From Eucalyptus grandis (taxonomy: Eukaryota; Streptophyta; Magnoliopsida; Myrtales; Myrtaceae), in assembly GCF_016545825.1 (NCBI RefSeq), contig NC_052612.1, forward strand, positions 6,448,001 through 6,512,000: a stretch of 64,000 bases of DNA, read 5' to 3'. The position numbers were made by a program, and so were the translations under genes. The notes beneath the pieces were generated by a model. It had not been told where the DNA came from. It saw only the letters and a program-made list of their open reading frames with translations, and did not search any database. Positions 13,513 through 24,796 of this stretch are shown piece after piece (position 1 is the first letter of the stretch; the number at the start of each line of letters is the position of its first letter).

Positions 13513-14989
13513 TCATGTTGAATGTAACACTGAGGACTACGGAAATCACTATCTTTACCGAGCTTCCTCCCCTACAATCTTATGGCAAACAAATAGCAAG
13601 AAGAACCCAAAGAATAAATAGGTATACAAATAATACGCAACAACAAATTTTTTTTTTTTTAAAAAAAAAAGGGGCTAATTTGGTCTTGATCTATGTTCTA
13701 TATAGCCCACAAGAGGAGTTTTGTTCCATTCGCCAAACATGTAAGCTTCAGCCCGGATCAGTTCGGACGGCCCATGTCCAAATTCGTTGATCCCACGAGA
13801 GGAATAGAAAATTTGCTCTGGAAGAGAAGCTCCGTTCGAGAAGCTTGTGTATTCTTCCCCCGCCACCTTTGGACGTCGCCTTCCTCCCCTGGCCGTCGGA
13901 CGGTGCTCGCCTCCTCTGGCCATCATCGATCATCATTCTCGGAAAAACACTGATCGGAGAGAAAACCATTTTTGAGGCACGCATACACCCTTGTGAGAAA
14001 CCACACGGGCAAGGACGATCGGAAAAGAGGAAAAAGCTCGCACTCTCTTAGCGCACTTCTTTTGAATTTCTTTTTCTTCGGTCATCCTCATCCGCCAGTA
14101 ATCGCCATCGGTTTACCATCACCGGCCATCGACTAACGTACGTACTGAAAGAGGACTAGAACAAAAGGCACCGGTTGAAATCACTCGATGGTATTAAGAT
14201 TTCTTCCGAATCCTTTGCTACCTCTTCATTGTCAATGTGTTTTTGGCCGTGAAGACTTGAAGCAATTCGTGTTTGTCTGAAACTTCATTACCAGCTGAGT
14301 TTTTCAGATCCTTCTCGTGCGAACTCGACCAGTAACTGCCCTTCCCTACTATACTCTGTTTTGATGAATAAAAGTAACCGAAATGACATGTTCTAGATTA
14401 GAATAGAATCGGTTCAAATTCGTATTCATTATTGATGATTGCGTGCTTGGAATGATTTAATTTGAACCTGATCTCTAATCCGAAGTCATTGCGCTCTGTT
14501 TCACTTCTCCGCCTAGTGCACGTAACATGTTTGATAAAATGACTCCGAAGTATAGTCTGCATATAATTGATTGATTGGTTGGTCATTAAGCGTGATTTAG
14601 TAGAATTTTACGCATTGACCGAGACCGCCACACCTAGGGGTGAGCGCGGTTCCCGGTTCTTAAAGGATTGGTTCCGGTTCCCGGTTCCATTTTTCCGGGA
14701 ACCGGAACCGGTCGTGGAACCGGTTTCGGAACCGGTTAGGGTTCCAAAAGGAACCCCCCTCCCCCGAGACTCTCGAGACTCCCGACCCTTTCACTTTCAG
14801 TTTTTCAGAGTCTCGCCGGACGCCGCTCTGAGTCTCACCGCCGGACACCGCCACCCTCAAGGTCACCGCCGCTGAATGCCGCTAGATGCCAGTCGCTGAC
14901 GTCGCTTGCACGAACCTCGCCGCTGGATGCCCGTCGCTGCCGTGCTCGCTCCGCCCGTTGTTGCCGTGCTCTGCCTCGACGCCTATTGC

Positions 14990-15285
14990 CGACTACTTGA
15001 CGCAAGCAGATCTGAGCCGAGCTCATCTCCGCTCGCGACCCACCACCGCTGCTCGCGCCAGAAGCCCCGACGACGTTGATTATGCTGTCTCCGCTCGCGA
15101 CGAGCGGACCCACCGCCGTTGCTCGCACCAGAAGCCCTGACGACGCCAATTCTGCTGTCTCCGCCGCGACCCACCACCTTTGCTCGCGCTAGAAGCCCCG
15201 ACGATGCCGATTTTGCTATCTCCGCTCGCGACCCACCATCGCTGCTTGCGCCAGAAGCCTCGACAACGCCGATTCTGCTGTGAAC
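14990..15285 (+). repeat. GC-rich minisatellite inside the hAT element
   Basis: Four to five imperfect units of about 60-65 bp, each with a core like GACCCACCACCGCTGCTCGC followed by CCAGAAGCCCCGACGACG and ATTCTGCTGTCTCCGC. Translations of this tract are low-complexity artefacts. Confidence 0.75.
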
Positions 15286-15596
15286 AACTCGTAACCTCAT
15301 GGAAATACATATTAGTTTTGGAGTGAATATTCACCATGTTGAAAGTGGCTGGCTAGTGTAGATTTGAAGCTGAAGAAATCTGAAGGACCAAATTGATGTT
15401 TTGCTGAAGTAAATTAGAACATTCTGGTGCTGTGTTTCGAATCTTTTATTCAAACATGTTTCAACTTTACTCCAGTACTTTGATCTGCTGTTGATGGTCG
15501 CTCATGCATAACATGGTAAATGTCTATATTATTATATGCACACTCTATTTATGATTCACATCCTTCGCAACCACTAAACTCCCGTTGATCTTGCAG

Positions 15597-15826
15597 AGAC
15601 AGAACACATTTTCACTGCTAGAGGAGCGATTACGAGATCCTTCTCTATTTGTTAGGAAGAATGCTGTTCTTGTGCTCTCCCATCTCATATTGAATGATAT
15701 GATGAAGGTAAATGGACAGATCCTGGAATATCTACAATGATATAAGTATTATCGATTCATCATGATTGGAAATGCCATTGCTTGTCCAGGTGAAAGGTTA
15801 TATAAATGACTTGGTTGTTATGGGTT
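15597..15826 (+). pseudogene. Captured fragment of condensin complex subunit 1 (CAP-D2)
   Basis: The first piece (about 15,597-15,708) translates as EERLRDPSLFVRKNAVLVLS then HLILNDMMK, ending at a GTAAATG donor. The second (about 15,790-15,826) follows a TTGTCCAG acceptor and reads VKGYINDLVV. This matches the conserved HEAT-repeat stretch of condensin subunit 1, which in plants contains SHLILNDMMKVKGYI. The intron is retained, so capture was from genomic DNA and not cDNA. Only two small exons of a very large gene are present, so there is no function as condensin. Confidence 0.8.
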
Positions 15827-16170
15827 TTGAATGAAATCTTGTAAATGCTAGATTGATTGCGCTTATCCCTGCAACCCTACTTGCCACAATATGGTTTTTG
15901 ATCCCAATGAACACCCCGAAGTTAGCTTCCTCCGTTAAAGCCTTCTATCTATTCTTGAAGTTTCTTTTGTTATTGGCAAGATGAACTTGAACAATGAAGG
16001 GGATACATGATTCTATTTTACTTTTGCATCAGCACAAGTTGCAACACCAAAACCGCATGCTGGTCACTCTGTGTAATTCTTTAATGTATGCAGAGTATTG
16101 ATAGTAATGAATAAGGGCACCCTTTTCTTCTAATCCGATCTTTCTCCGTGCACTACCTAATTTGTCTGGC

Positions 16171-16672
16171 AGGTGATTAACCATCTTAGACCTGAATACT
16201 TAGAAGATGAAACGGACACCTTCCAGGGTGTGGATGATTGGGATGGTATAACTTCTCATTAAAGAGGAATATCTTCAGAATTTTGATTATGGCATGATGT
16301 TTCTACCATTGCTATTTATATATGCTTGTAGGATGTGGAGCAAGGGACTTTATGAAAACTTACTCATAAAATGGAAATTGTCCGAAAACTGTGCTAGAAC
16401 TTATTCATCCTGTAATTTGATGTGCTATTCAATTGGCCCTTACAGTTCCCTGTGGAGAATTACGTGGAGAATCTCTTAATTTAAGCCAGGAGGTATGCGG
16501 TCCTTTTGAGATGTCTGATTCACTAATGGAACTGGAGGAAAGGCTGAAGCTTCAGCAAGAGCCATTGGATCATGGACCTACTATTATTTATGTCCCTACG
16601 AGGAAAGAAACTTTGATAATTGCCAAATTCTTGTGTGACTTCGGCATCAAAGCAGCAGCTTATAATGCCAAG
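16171..16672 (+). pseudogene. Captured fragment of a RecQ-type DNA helicase gene (RECQSIM-like)
   Basis: The frame at about 16,445-16,672 contains MSDSLMELEERLKLQQE and then TIIYVPTRKETLIIAKFLCD, followed by FGIKAAAYNAK. That is the start of the RecQ helicase second RecA-like domain, and the wording is closest to the plant RecQsim type from memory. It ends at a possible donor (AAG|GTTTC). An upstream exon-like stretch at about 16,171-16,250 (INHLRPEYLEDETDTFQGV) may belong to the same or another donor gene. No full helicase motif set is present. Confidence 0.7.
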
Positions 16673-18926
16673 GTTTCATTCTGCATAATAAATACCCTTT
16701 TTAATTGATGTATTCTCAATTTGATGGTTTCATTTTGGTATCATTCTTGCTTCAAACTACTCCACATTTCTTTTATGCGTGTACGTTATAGTTCAAATTT
16801 GAAAATGAAAAAAAAAAAGAACCTATTGAAACCTGAAACCAACCCTGGAACCTGTGATAGGGTAGGTTCCAGATTCTTTGTTTTGACAGGTAAGTTCCAG
16901 GTTCCAAATTTTTTGGAACCTGTACCCGAGGGTAGGTTCTAGATTCCAGATGAAATCGAACCGAAACTTGAAACCGCTCACCCCTAGCCACACCTATTCT
17001 TGTTCTATTCCCGAGTACGTTTGTCTCCGAGGTGATGGATGGGGATCAATGGCAAGTAAATGGATTCGAGTTAATGACTGGAGTGTCAATCCATTGAAGC
17101 ATTCGTTTCAGTTTGTTTCTCCATTCTTATGTTCTGTCCATTCCTTTATGTTGCGATTATTGTGGATCGAGTTGATGGTGACGGAGGATGGCCGTAGGCA
17201 GTGAGTCTCTGAATTGTACTGTTTCAGGTGAATGTCCATTCATAATTTTAGTGTTTCGGGTCTTGAACTTGACAAGAAAGGATTGGGCTGAATTTGGTTC
17301 AAGTAATTCGGATTTGATGAGTTCTTTTAGGGAATTTGGGCTTAATTCGACGAGTTGAGCCCAATTTGATTTTTTTAGGGAAGAATCTAGATAGATATAT
17401 AGCCCAAAGGACTTTTACGGCCCCGACCTCGAAAGTATAAGTTTGACTCATACACGAACCGGGCCCGGGGCACAATCCGCGTCCCCTTCTATCCAAATAA
17501 ATAAATAATAATAATAATTTAAAAATAAAAATTTGAAACAAAATTGAAATTTAAAAAAAAAAAAAAAAAAAAGAGGTTAGAAATAGAGGCCTTGACTAGG
17601 TTGTTAACTTTTAGCACTAGATTTGGCTTAGTTTCATTTAGTTAGCATACATATAGTTTAAAGAAATTAGTAACTTTGATAGAGTTTAGTTTTAGTAGAT
17701 TGATCGTCTGGACAAGGAATTGGATTCAACTTGAATTTAGCTCATGAGGATCGCTGTAAGAGGGGCTTAATGATGATCCTTTGCTTGATACTTTATTGGG
17801 TTTACTTCTTTTTACTTTACTTTATTGTATCGATTGTGATTGTTTATTTGCTCTTGATTTTGCTCTCGTGGATGGATATCGTTTAGTGGTATAGGGTACT
17901 AAAATAGTTAAAAGATTGCATGAATATCTTAGGTACCAAACCAATCTAGCTAAGTTATTGAAAGGGCACTAGGTAGATAATTAGTGTAATCAAGTTATCA
18001 ATCTTAGAATATCTAGTTGTGTAGAAAGAGGAATATTTTCTTATATCTCACTTAACTTCCAGTCAGTGTTAATAGGCTAAAACATTGCACTAAAACATTG
18101 CACTAAAACATTGGAAATTCTAGTGTTGCGTGAGGTAAGGGTTAGGAAGAACTTGAGCCATTAGAGAATCGTCGGTCCATTGTTGGCATTATGTCTAAAT
18201 CTATCTTTCTCTAGACGTGTCGGGAGGGTCATGACACCTCGGGAGCTGTCTCCAGATCTCTCTCTCTAACATGCAAAATATATAGTACCGTACTTGGTGG
18301 ATGATGCAACTTTAGCAAACAACATGGCAACAGAGACGGCTTCTAGTAGTTGGACCCCATGGCTTCAGGGTTTGTATTGAAGAATGGTTAGGTTGTTGGA
18401 GGATTAGCTGCTACTCCTCTTTGTGCATGGCGAGTGATGCACGTGTTCCACATACAAACACAAAAGACAAAGTAAGATGATTGTTTTTGGCATCACTGTG
18501 TGATTAGATTTTCATAGGTTGATAGGGTGATACATTCTTAGCCCTGTGCACCTAATTATTTGATGATGTTAATTACTGGATTGACTTGCAATATCTAAGG
18601 TTACTCTAAAAGATGACATTCCCATTTCCATGAAGGCTTATGAAACTTTTGAAATAATCGGAAGGTTTTTGGCTATCTCCTCCTCGTTGATGTTCGGTGC
18701 TCTTTCAATCGGAGCCCCCTTTTCTTCTGGTTTTCGCGACTTTGATTATGCTGGTGCAAGGTCTTCTGCTGGTGTGGGGTGTTGGGTCTTGGTGGGTTTT
18801 CTCTCCCTCGTCCACCCTTGGACTCCATCGAAGCATCTTGCCAAGCTTGCCTTCCCCGAGTATTAATGCTCTTCAATAAATAGGGTTTTCTGGGTTCCTT
18901 TCTACTATGCTGGGCTATTCGAGCGG

Positions 18927-20405
18927 ATGGATACATCCACTCGTGAACTCATTACTTCAGGGAAGGCCCAGAAAGATCGGTCCAGGGGCCATAGCCGTGA
19001 TAGGAGATCTCATCCTCCTATGGACAAGGGCAAGGCTACTGCCTCCCCTGCCCAATCTCCTCCCACTCGAGCCCATCCACCTACTATTTCTATTGTTGTT
19101 GGTACCTCTAGTAAACCTGACACTAAACTTGCAAGGATGCGTAAGTCTTCTAGAGGGCGTGTTGCCCCATTAGATCTTGAGGCCACCAAGGCACAAGCTC
19201 TTTCTTGGGCAAATATAGCTAAGGCTGCTACCAAGGGATATGACCTCACTTTTGTGCCTCTGGATGTGGTTGATGGTGAGCGATTTGCCTGGATTCCATC
19301 TGAAGTCCTTGAAGGTTGTGATCCTAAATAGAATGAATGCCTTGTGGGTTATTATGTAGGCAAAAGGTTGCCATTCAAGATGACTGAAATTGCTATGAAG
19401 AACGTTTGGGGGTCCCAACTTTTGGAAGTCTAGGCGAATGATGATGGATTTTATTTCTTTCATTTACCGGACCTTGAATTTCGGAGGAAGGTCCTTGATG
19501 GTGGGCCTCTCACTATGGCGAAGGTGCCTCTCATTCTGCAATAATGGCACCCATTGCTAGAACTTAAGAGGAACAACCACAAAACGGTCCCGATGTGGGT
19601 TCGGCTCAGGAGCGTTCTGATTGCTCTTTGGTCTGCCTTGGGAATTAGCACTATTGCTAGTGCTATTGGTCGCCCTTTATATATGGATTAGCACACGAAA
19701 CAGGTTCGCACCCTATCTTATGTGCATGTTTGTGTTGAGATCAATGCTAAACATACCTTACCAGAGTCTATACCAATTGGTATAGAAGGAACCACTCACT
19801 GAGTGGATGTTCTATATGAATGGAAGCCTGTTGTATGCCCTGCTTGCTGCTCATTTGGTCATGTTTGTGGCCCTGAAATACCTGCCCGTCCTCTTGGTAC
19901 ATCTGGTGCTAATTCTTCCATCCCAGCCAACCCTGTTGGTGACGTATCTCGGCCTGTTGATCATGCTCAGAGAGCTCGGGTAGATGAAAGGTGGAAGGTG
20001 GTTTGGGGAAAACAGGGCACCCGTGCTAGTGCTTCTTTGCCTGTCTCCACTATTGATCCTCCTCAGAACTCGGTTATTCCTACTAAGGGTGTTATTCCTA
20101 GACTGCAAGAGGCTAGACCCTCATTGTCGATGAACTTTAACGTCCCCCGCATGCAGGTGGTTACCTCCTCTGTTTCTGAGGATGATTCGGATGTTGAGGC
20201 CTCTGTTGCTGGATTCGAATTTAAAGAAGATAGGTTGCTTGCTGCTTCCTCGGTTCCGTTGAATCTGTCTCCCCCCGCTGAACAGGTTCGACCGCCATCC
20301 CTTGTCCATCGGCCAAGTGAAGTACATCCAACCTCCTTTGATAGTAACGCTTCGGGTAGCCCCAAACTGAAAACTACCTCGAAGAAAAAGCGAGGTAAAA
20401 AGTAA
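18927..20405 (+). pseudogene. LINE ORF1 (gag-like, DUF4283/zinc-knuckle type), broken
   Basis: The N-terminal part is Ser/Pro/Arg rich. The middle contains a DUF4283-like region (VWGSQLLEV, FYFFHLPDLEFRRKVLDGGP, RPLYMD, LSYVHVCVEI) broken by stops at about 19,329, 19,432, 19,543, 19,689 and 19,799. A zinc-knuckle remnant CPACCSFGHVC lies near 19,837. The tail is a 200-codon open stretch ending KKKRGKK at 20,405. ORF1 proteins of plant L1 elements bind element RNA. Several stops replace Trp (TGG to TAG or TGA). Confidence 0.75.
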
Positions 20406-20426
20406 GTCCCCCGCCATCTTATAAAT

Positions 20427-23400
20427 ATGTATATTGCTACTTGGAATATAAGAGGATTGGGTGCTCCTGTTAAACAGGCTGAGATCTGTAACCTCATTAG
20501 AGTCAATAGCCTAAGTTGTTTGGACATTTTGGAAACGAACTCTCCCATTCTATTCCGTTCGTTATCTCATGGCCTTGTGCCCGGTTGGGTTTGGATTGCT
20601 AACTACGAGCACTCTAACAAAGGGAGGATCTTGATTGGATGGAATCTTAAGGCGATTGAGCTTACCTCCCTCTCTTCCTCCCATCAAGTCATTCATGAGC
20701 ATTTGAAATGTCTCTCTTCTGGTAAAGCTTTTTACCTTTTAGTTGTATATGCTGAGCACACCTTTGTGCGTAGGCATCCTTTATGGCAAGACTTGATTTA
20801 GACCAGTGGTTCTTGTAATACTTCTCCTTGGCTGGTCTCGGGCGATTTTAATGCCATTAGGTTTCCCTCGGATAGGGTTGGCAGCCTCTCCACCCGGTTA
20901 CCGTCTTATCATGAGTTTGGAACCTGCTTACTTCAAGCGGAGCTTGAGGATCTCCGGTATACTAGTTGTAGATTTACCTGGGCTACCTCCTCTGGTGAAA
21001 ATCGCAAGCAGAGGAAAATTGATCGAGTGCTTATCAATTTTTGCTGGAGTAGTGCATTTTCCTTTTCCGAAGCCTCATTTCTTCCGACCGACATTTCAGA
21101 TCACTCTCCAATGGTGGTTAGAATCTTCCCTACTCCTAAGATGAAGAAGCCTTTCAAATTTTTTAACTTTTGGATGCAATATCCGTCTTTTACTCAGTTA
21201 GTTCGCCAAGCTTGGGACTCGCCGATTAGGGGTACAACCATGTACACCCTCTATGTTAAGTTGAAGCTGCTTAAGGCTAAGCTCAAGAGCCTTAACAAAG
21301 AATCATTTTCAGACATCTCTGCTAGAACTATGGAGGCCCGTAATGCTTTAACTGCGGGACAAGAAACTTCCATTTGGATCCATTTAACTTGGAGCTTGTA
21401 GCATGTGAGCGAGAATGCATCAACTCTTTCTCGGACCTACATCTACAGGAAGAAAGCTTCTACAAGCAGAAGTCTCAGGTTAAATGGCTTGAAGAGGGTA
21501 ATCTTAACACCAAATTCTTCCACTATTCGGTAAACAAAAGGCATCTCCTCAATAGAATCCTATCTCTAAGGGATGATGCAGGGAATACAGTTCAAGACTC
21601 TCCTCAAGTCCAACAACTTGTGGTCTCTCATTTCTGAGACCTTTTGGCCTCCACCACTCTTCCTAATCTGCCTTTAGTTCAGGATGTTTCATCGGTTATC
21701 CCTTGGGTTCTCGACAACAGCCGGGTTCTTAACCTCTCAAGACCTGTTTCTAATGCGGAAATTCGTGAGTCCTTATTCTCCATTTCAACCGGTAAAGCAC
21801 CAGGCCCCAATGGCTTTGGCGTGGAATTCTTTAAGCATTGCTAGGATGTTGTTGGCCCTTCGGTTACTAGTGTAGTTAGTGATTTCTTCACTACTGGAAA
21901 GCTCCTTAAGGAATCTAACAACACTATTCTCACCCTTGTGCTAAAATGCCCAAATGCTACTATGGTAAATAACTTCAGGCCAATTGCTTGTTGCAACACA
22001 ATATACAAATGCATTACAAAGATTATTGCCAACCGTATGGCTGCCGTCATGCCTTCTGTCATTAGTACTTCTTGAAACGCCTTTGTTAAAGGAAGACGAA
22101 TTAGTGACAACATATTTATAGCTCAGGAGCTTTTTGCGGGGTTCCACCTCAAGCCACATAAGCCTAGGTGCACCATCAAAGTTGATTTCCGTAAAGCTTA
22201 TGATACTCTCAATTGGGATTTTCTTGAGGTAACGCTTCAAGCTTTTCGCTTTCCCCTCCACTTTATTAACCTTATTATGAACTGTGTTCGATCGCCTCAT
22301 TTCTTAGTCTCCCTTAATAGTGAACTCCATGGATTCTTCCCTAATGGTAGAGGCATTAGACAAGGAGATCCCATGTCACCCTACCTCTTCATGTTTGTCA
22401 TGGAAGTTTTTACAGGCATCCTCATTAAGCAAACCAGTTAACCATCGTTCCAATTTTTTTGGAAATGCAAGCCAGTTACTCATTTGTTTTTTGCGGATGA
22501 TGTGCTGCTGTTTGTGGAGGTGTCTATGCCAGCCCTTTCTCTTCTCAAGGCAAAGTTGGATAGTTTTCCCGCATGGTCTGGCCTCCAACCGAATCTACAT
22601 AAGAGTGAGATTTATTTATCAGGGGTCTCCCCTGAATCTCGCAGCGATTTCATCTCCTATTTGGCTTTCAAGAGGGATCCATGCCTTTCCGATATCTGGG
22701 GATTCTTGTTCTTTCTTCTAGACTTCGTAAAGTTGATTGTGCTACACTAGTTAATCTCATCACTTCAAAGGTGCAATCTTGGACACAACATTTTCTCTCA
22801 TTTGTGGGTTGCCTACAACTGATCAGGTCAGTGCTCCATTCCGTTCAAGCCTATTGGGTGAATGTCTTCATTCTTCCTGGATTAGTTCTAGATGATATTG
22901 AGCAGATTTTGAGGCAATCCTTATGGAAGGGCCTAGACCTTGGTAGGGGTGGTGCTAAGGTCACTTAGACTGATGTTTGCCTCTCGAAATCTAAAGGGGG
23001 CTTAGGGATCCGAAGACTCAGGGAAATCAACACCATTGCCATGCTAAAACACATCTAGTTGTTATTTACAGATAGAGAATCCCTTTGGTGCAGATGGATA
23101 CACTATGTCTTCTTGAAAAATGTTAATTTTTGGCTAGCATCTAAACCTACCTCTTGTTCTTGGTCTTGAAAAAAAATCTTGGACCTTCGTGTGGAGTTTC
23201 GCAAGTGCTTTTGCTGGCGAGTTGGAAATGGTTGCTTGACTTCCTTCTGGTACGATAACCAGTACCCCAAAGGGCCGTTGAAATTATAATTTTCCAATGC
23301 AGACATTTACCCTTTTTGGTTACCCAAAGAAGTTATGGTCACTGACTTTTTCTCTTGTCCTGACCCATCTTTAGGTGTTTTGGATGTGGTTGCCTCCTAG

Positions 23401-24048
23401 GATGATCCCCTACCTGAACTCAATGATGAAGATGATCATTTTCTTTGGCTGGGTAGCTCAGATGGCACTTTTTCTGCTGCATCTACTTGGGACACTCTTC
23501 GACCAACTAGCCATCCAATATAGTGGGCGTCCTTCATTTGGACCAATTCATTGGTTCCCCGCTACCAATTCCTGTTGTGGTTGATTACAAAAAATAAACT
23601 TCCGACTCAGGTACTACTCCTTACCTATGGTAGAATACCGGATGTGAACTGTGCCTTCTGCTCCCGTCGACCAGATTCAATTGATCACTTATTTTTTGGA
23701 TGCCCCATTATTGCTGCCTTAGCCGCTTTTTGGGCTACAAGATTTAATTATGCTTGGCGGAATAAATATTGGAAGGAAAACTTGCTTTGGGCAATCAAAT
23801 CTCTCTCAGGACCCTCCTTCCGCTCTTCTCTTGCTTGCTTTGCATTTGCTGCTTTATGCAACATCACTTGGAAGGAGTGTAACAATATACTATTCCAGGG
23901 TAGACCTCCTTCCCTTTTGGCCATGAAAAGGCACCTTGAACAGGTTATAAAGGACAAAGCTTTGTCTTTCCATCAAGTCCCTCCCACTGTGGCTAATAGG
24001 AGATTGTTGCAAAGCTGGTCACTCAACCCCTCCATTTTGGTGAGCTGA
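20427..24048 (+). pseudogene. LINE ORF2: endonuclease, reverse transcriptase, zf-RVT (broken)
   Basis: It starts 22 bases after ORF1 with MYIATWNIRGLG, the typical start of an AP-type endonuclease; VSGDFNAI and SDHSPMV follow. The reverse transcriptase shows GKAPGPNGFG, FRPIACCNTIYK, VDFRKAYDTLNWDF, GIRQGDPMSPYLF and the catalytic FADDVLLF near 22,490. The C-terminal zf-RVT region shows CAFCSRRPDSIDHLFFGCP near 23,670. Frameshifts and stops occur at about 20,801, 21,636, 21,841, 22,073, 22,438, 22,968, 23,057 and 23,168. The domains are clear but the protein cannot be made whole. Confidence 0.85.
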
Positions 24049-24431
24049 TCACCTTGTTAGTTGACTGGTTTTTTTAGTAGGATTTCTTCCTTTCTCTCAT
24101 CTGCTTGGAGGTTCTTTCGGGATTTCTCCTCCTCCTAGCTTCGAGACGGCCTCATTACCAACCTTAGAGCCATGCTTGGTTTCTTTTGTTGGTAGTGCTT
24201 TCTCATTGCTGTTTGTGTTGGTTTAGACTTGCTGGTTTTGTGACGTTGTTTGGCTTTTTTCTTTCCCTTGCCCTTGGCTTGGTTACCTTTTACCTTGGCC
24301 CCTTTCACTCTTTCCGACTTGTTGTCCTTGTGAGTGCAAGTTTCGGGACCGAGTTTTGCTGTATAGCTATATATAGCTCTTTTGGTTTAAAGTCAATATA
24401 TTTCTTACCTTTCACCCAAAAAAAAAAAAAA

Positions 24432-24791
24432 CTTCTTCAAACATCTACCACTGTTGAAGAATGTTCAAGGAATTCATAGATATTATAGTAATTGTGATCA
24501 ACGGTAAAGACGAATAAAACTTAATATATGCTATGAAAATCATTTTTTTTTTAATTCAAATTCCCCAAAATCCGATGCCCTTGCAACCAAACATCTATCA
24601 CCAAGCGGTAGACAATAACAATTTGGCAGTCCAACCGCAATCGCTCAAAGCAGCTGCTAACCCTCTTGGCTTTCATTTGGTCAACCGAGATGCCGTCTAG
24701 TTGTATATCCTTCACATACACGAAAAGCCTCAACTTGTTGGCCTTTGCTGTGCTCCGATATCTTTGACAGGGTTTAAATCAGACGGCAGAC
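24432..24791. other. Remnant of block copy 1 between LINE and solo LTR
   Basis: The right edge (GGTTTAAATCAGACGGCAGAC) resembles the sequence before ANK copies C and D (GCAGGTTTTAAATT...GACATAAAAGTGCTCG), placing it 3' of ANK copy B. A 60-codon minus-strand ORF (24,551-24,733) matches no family I know. Confidence 0.4.
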
Positions 24792-24796
24792 ATAAG

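Larger units (their letters stand above)
14635..16986. mobile_element. Non-autonomous hAT transposon carrying captured gene fragments
   Basis: Terminal inverted repeats: the left end TAGGGGTGAGCGC matches the reverse-complemented right end TAGGGGTGAGCGGTTTC. It is flanked by a perfect 8-bp target duplication GCCACACC (14627-14634 and 16987-16994). The paralogous block near 36.48 kb shows the unoccupied site (GACATGCC followed by TATTC). Subterminal GGTTCC/GGAACC motifs cluster at both ends, as usual for hAT transposase binding regions. There is no hAT transposase. The cargo is a GC-rich minisatellite (about 14.99-15.29 kb) and fragments of a condensin subunit 1 gene and a RecQ helicase gene, both plus strand with introns kept. 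Confidence 0.9.
9690..18664. repeat. ANK-array intergenic block, copy 1 (with insertions)
   Basis: After removing the solo LTR (9767-11892) and the hAT element (14635-16986), this region aligns in order with 33,341-37,170. The start (GAGATTGTTTGCCC), the CTACAAGGCC stretch near 12.0 kb, the fold-back MITE near 13.1 kb, the GATCAGTTCGGACGGCC stretch near 13.76 kb and the segment from 17.0 kb all have counterparts. The 17.8-18.66 kb part also matches 44.77-45.6 kb. It ends at the LINE insertion. No intact gene was recognised inside. Confidence 0.8.
18665..24431 (+). mobile_element. L1-type LINE, full-length-like but decayed
   Basis: A non-LTR retrotransposon with ORF1, ORF2 (endonuclease, reverse transcriptase, zf-RVT) and a 3' poly-A tail at about 24,418-24,431. 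The 5' edge is placed where homology to block copies 2 and 3 stops (after GAAATAATCGGAAG at 18,664). A clean target-site duplication was not identified. Many in-frame stops, mostly where Trp is expected, and frameshifts show it cannot mobilise itself. Confidence 0.85.

Noticed and set aside
18665..24431. Target-site duplication for the large LINE
   Set aside because: AAACTTTTGAAA on the left and AAACTTCTTCAAA on the right look alike but only imperfectly, and do not sit at the inferred edge.
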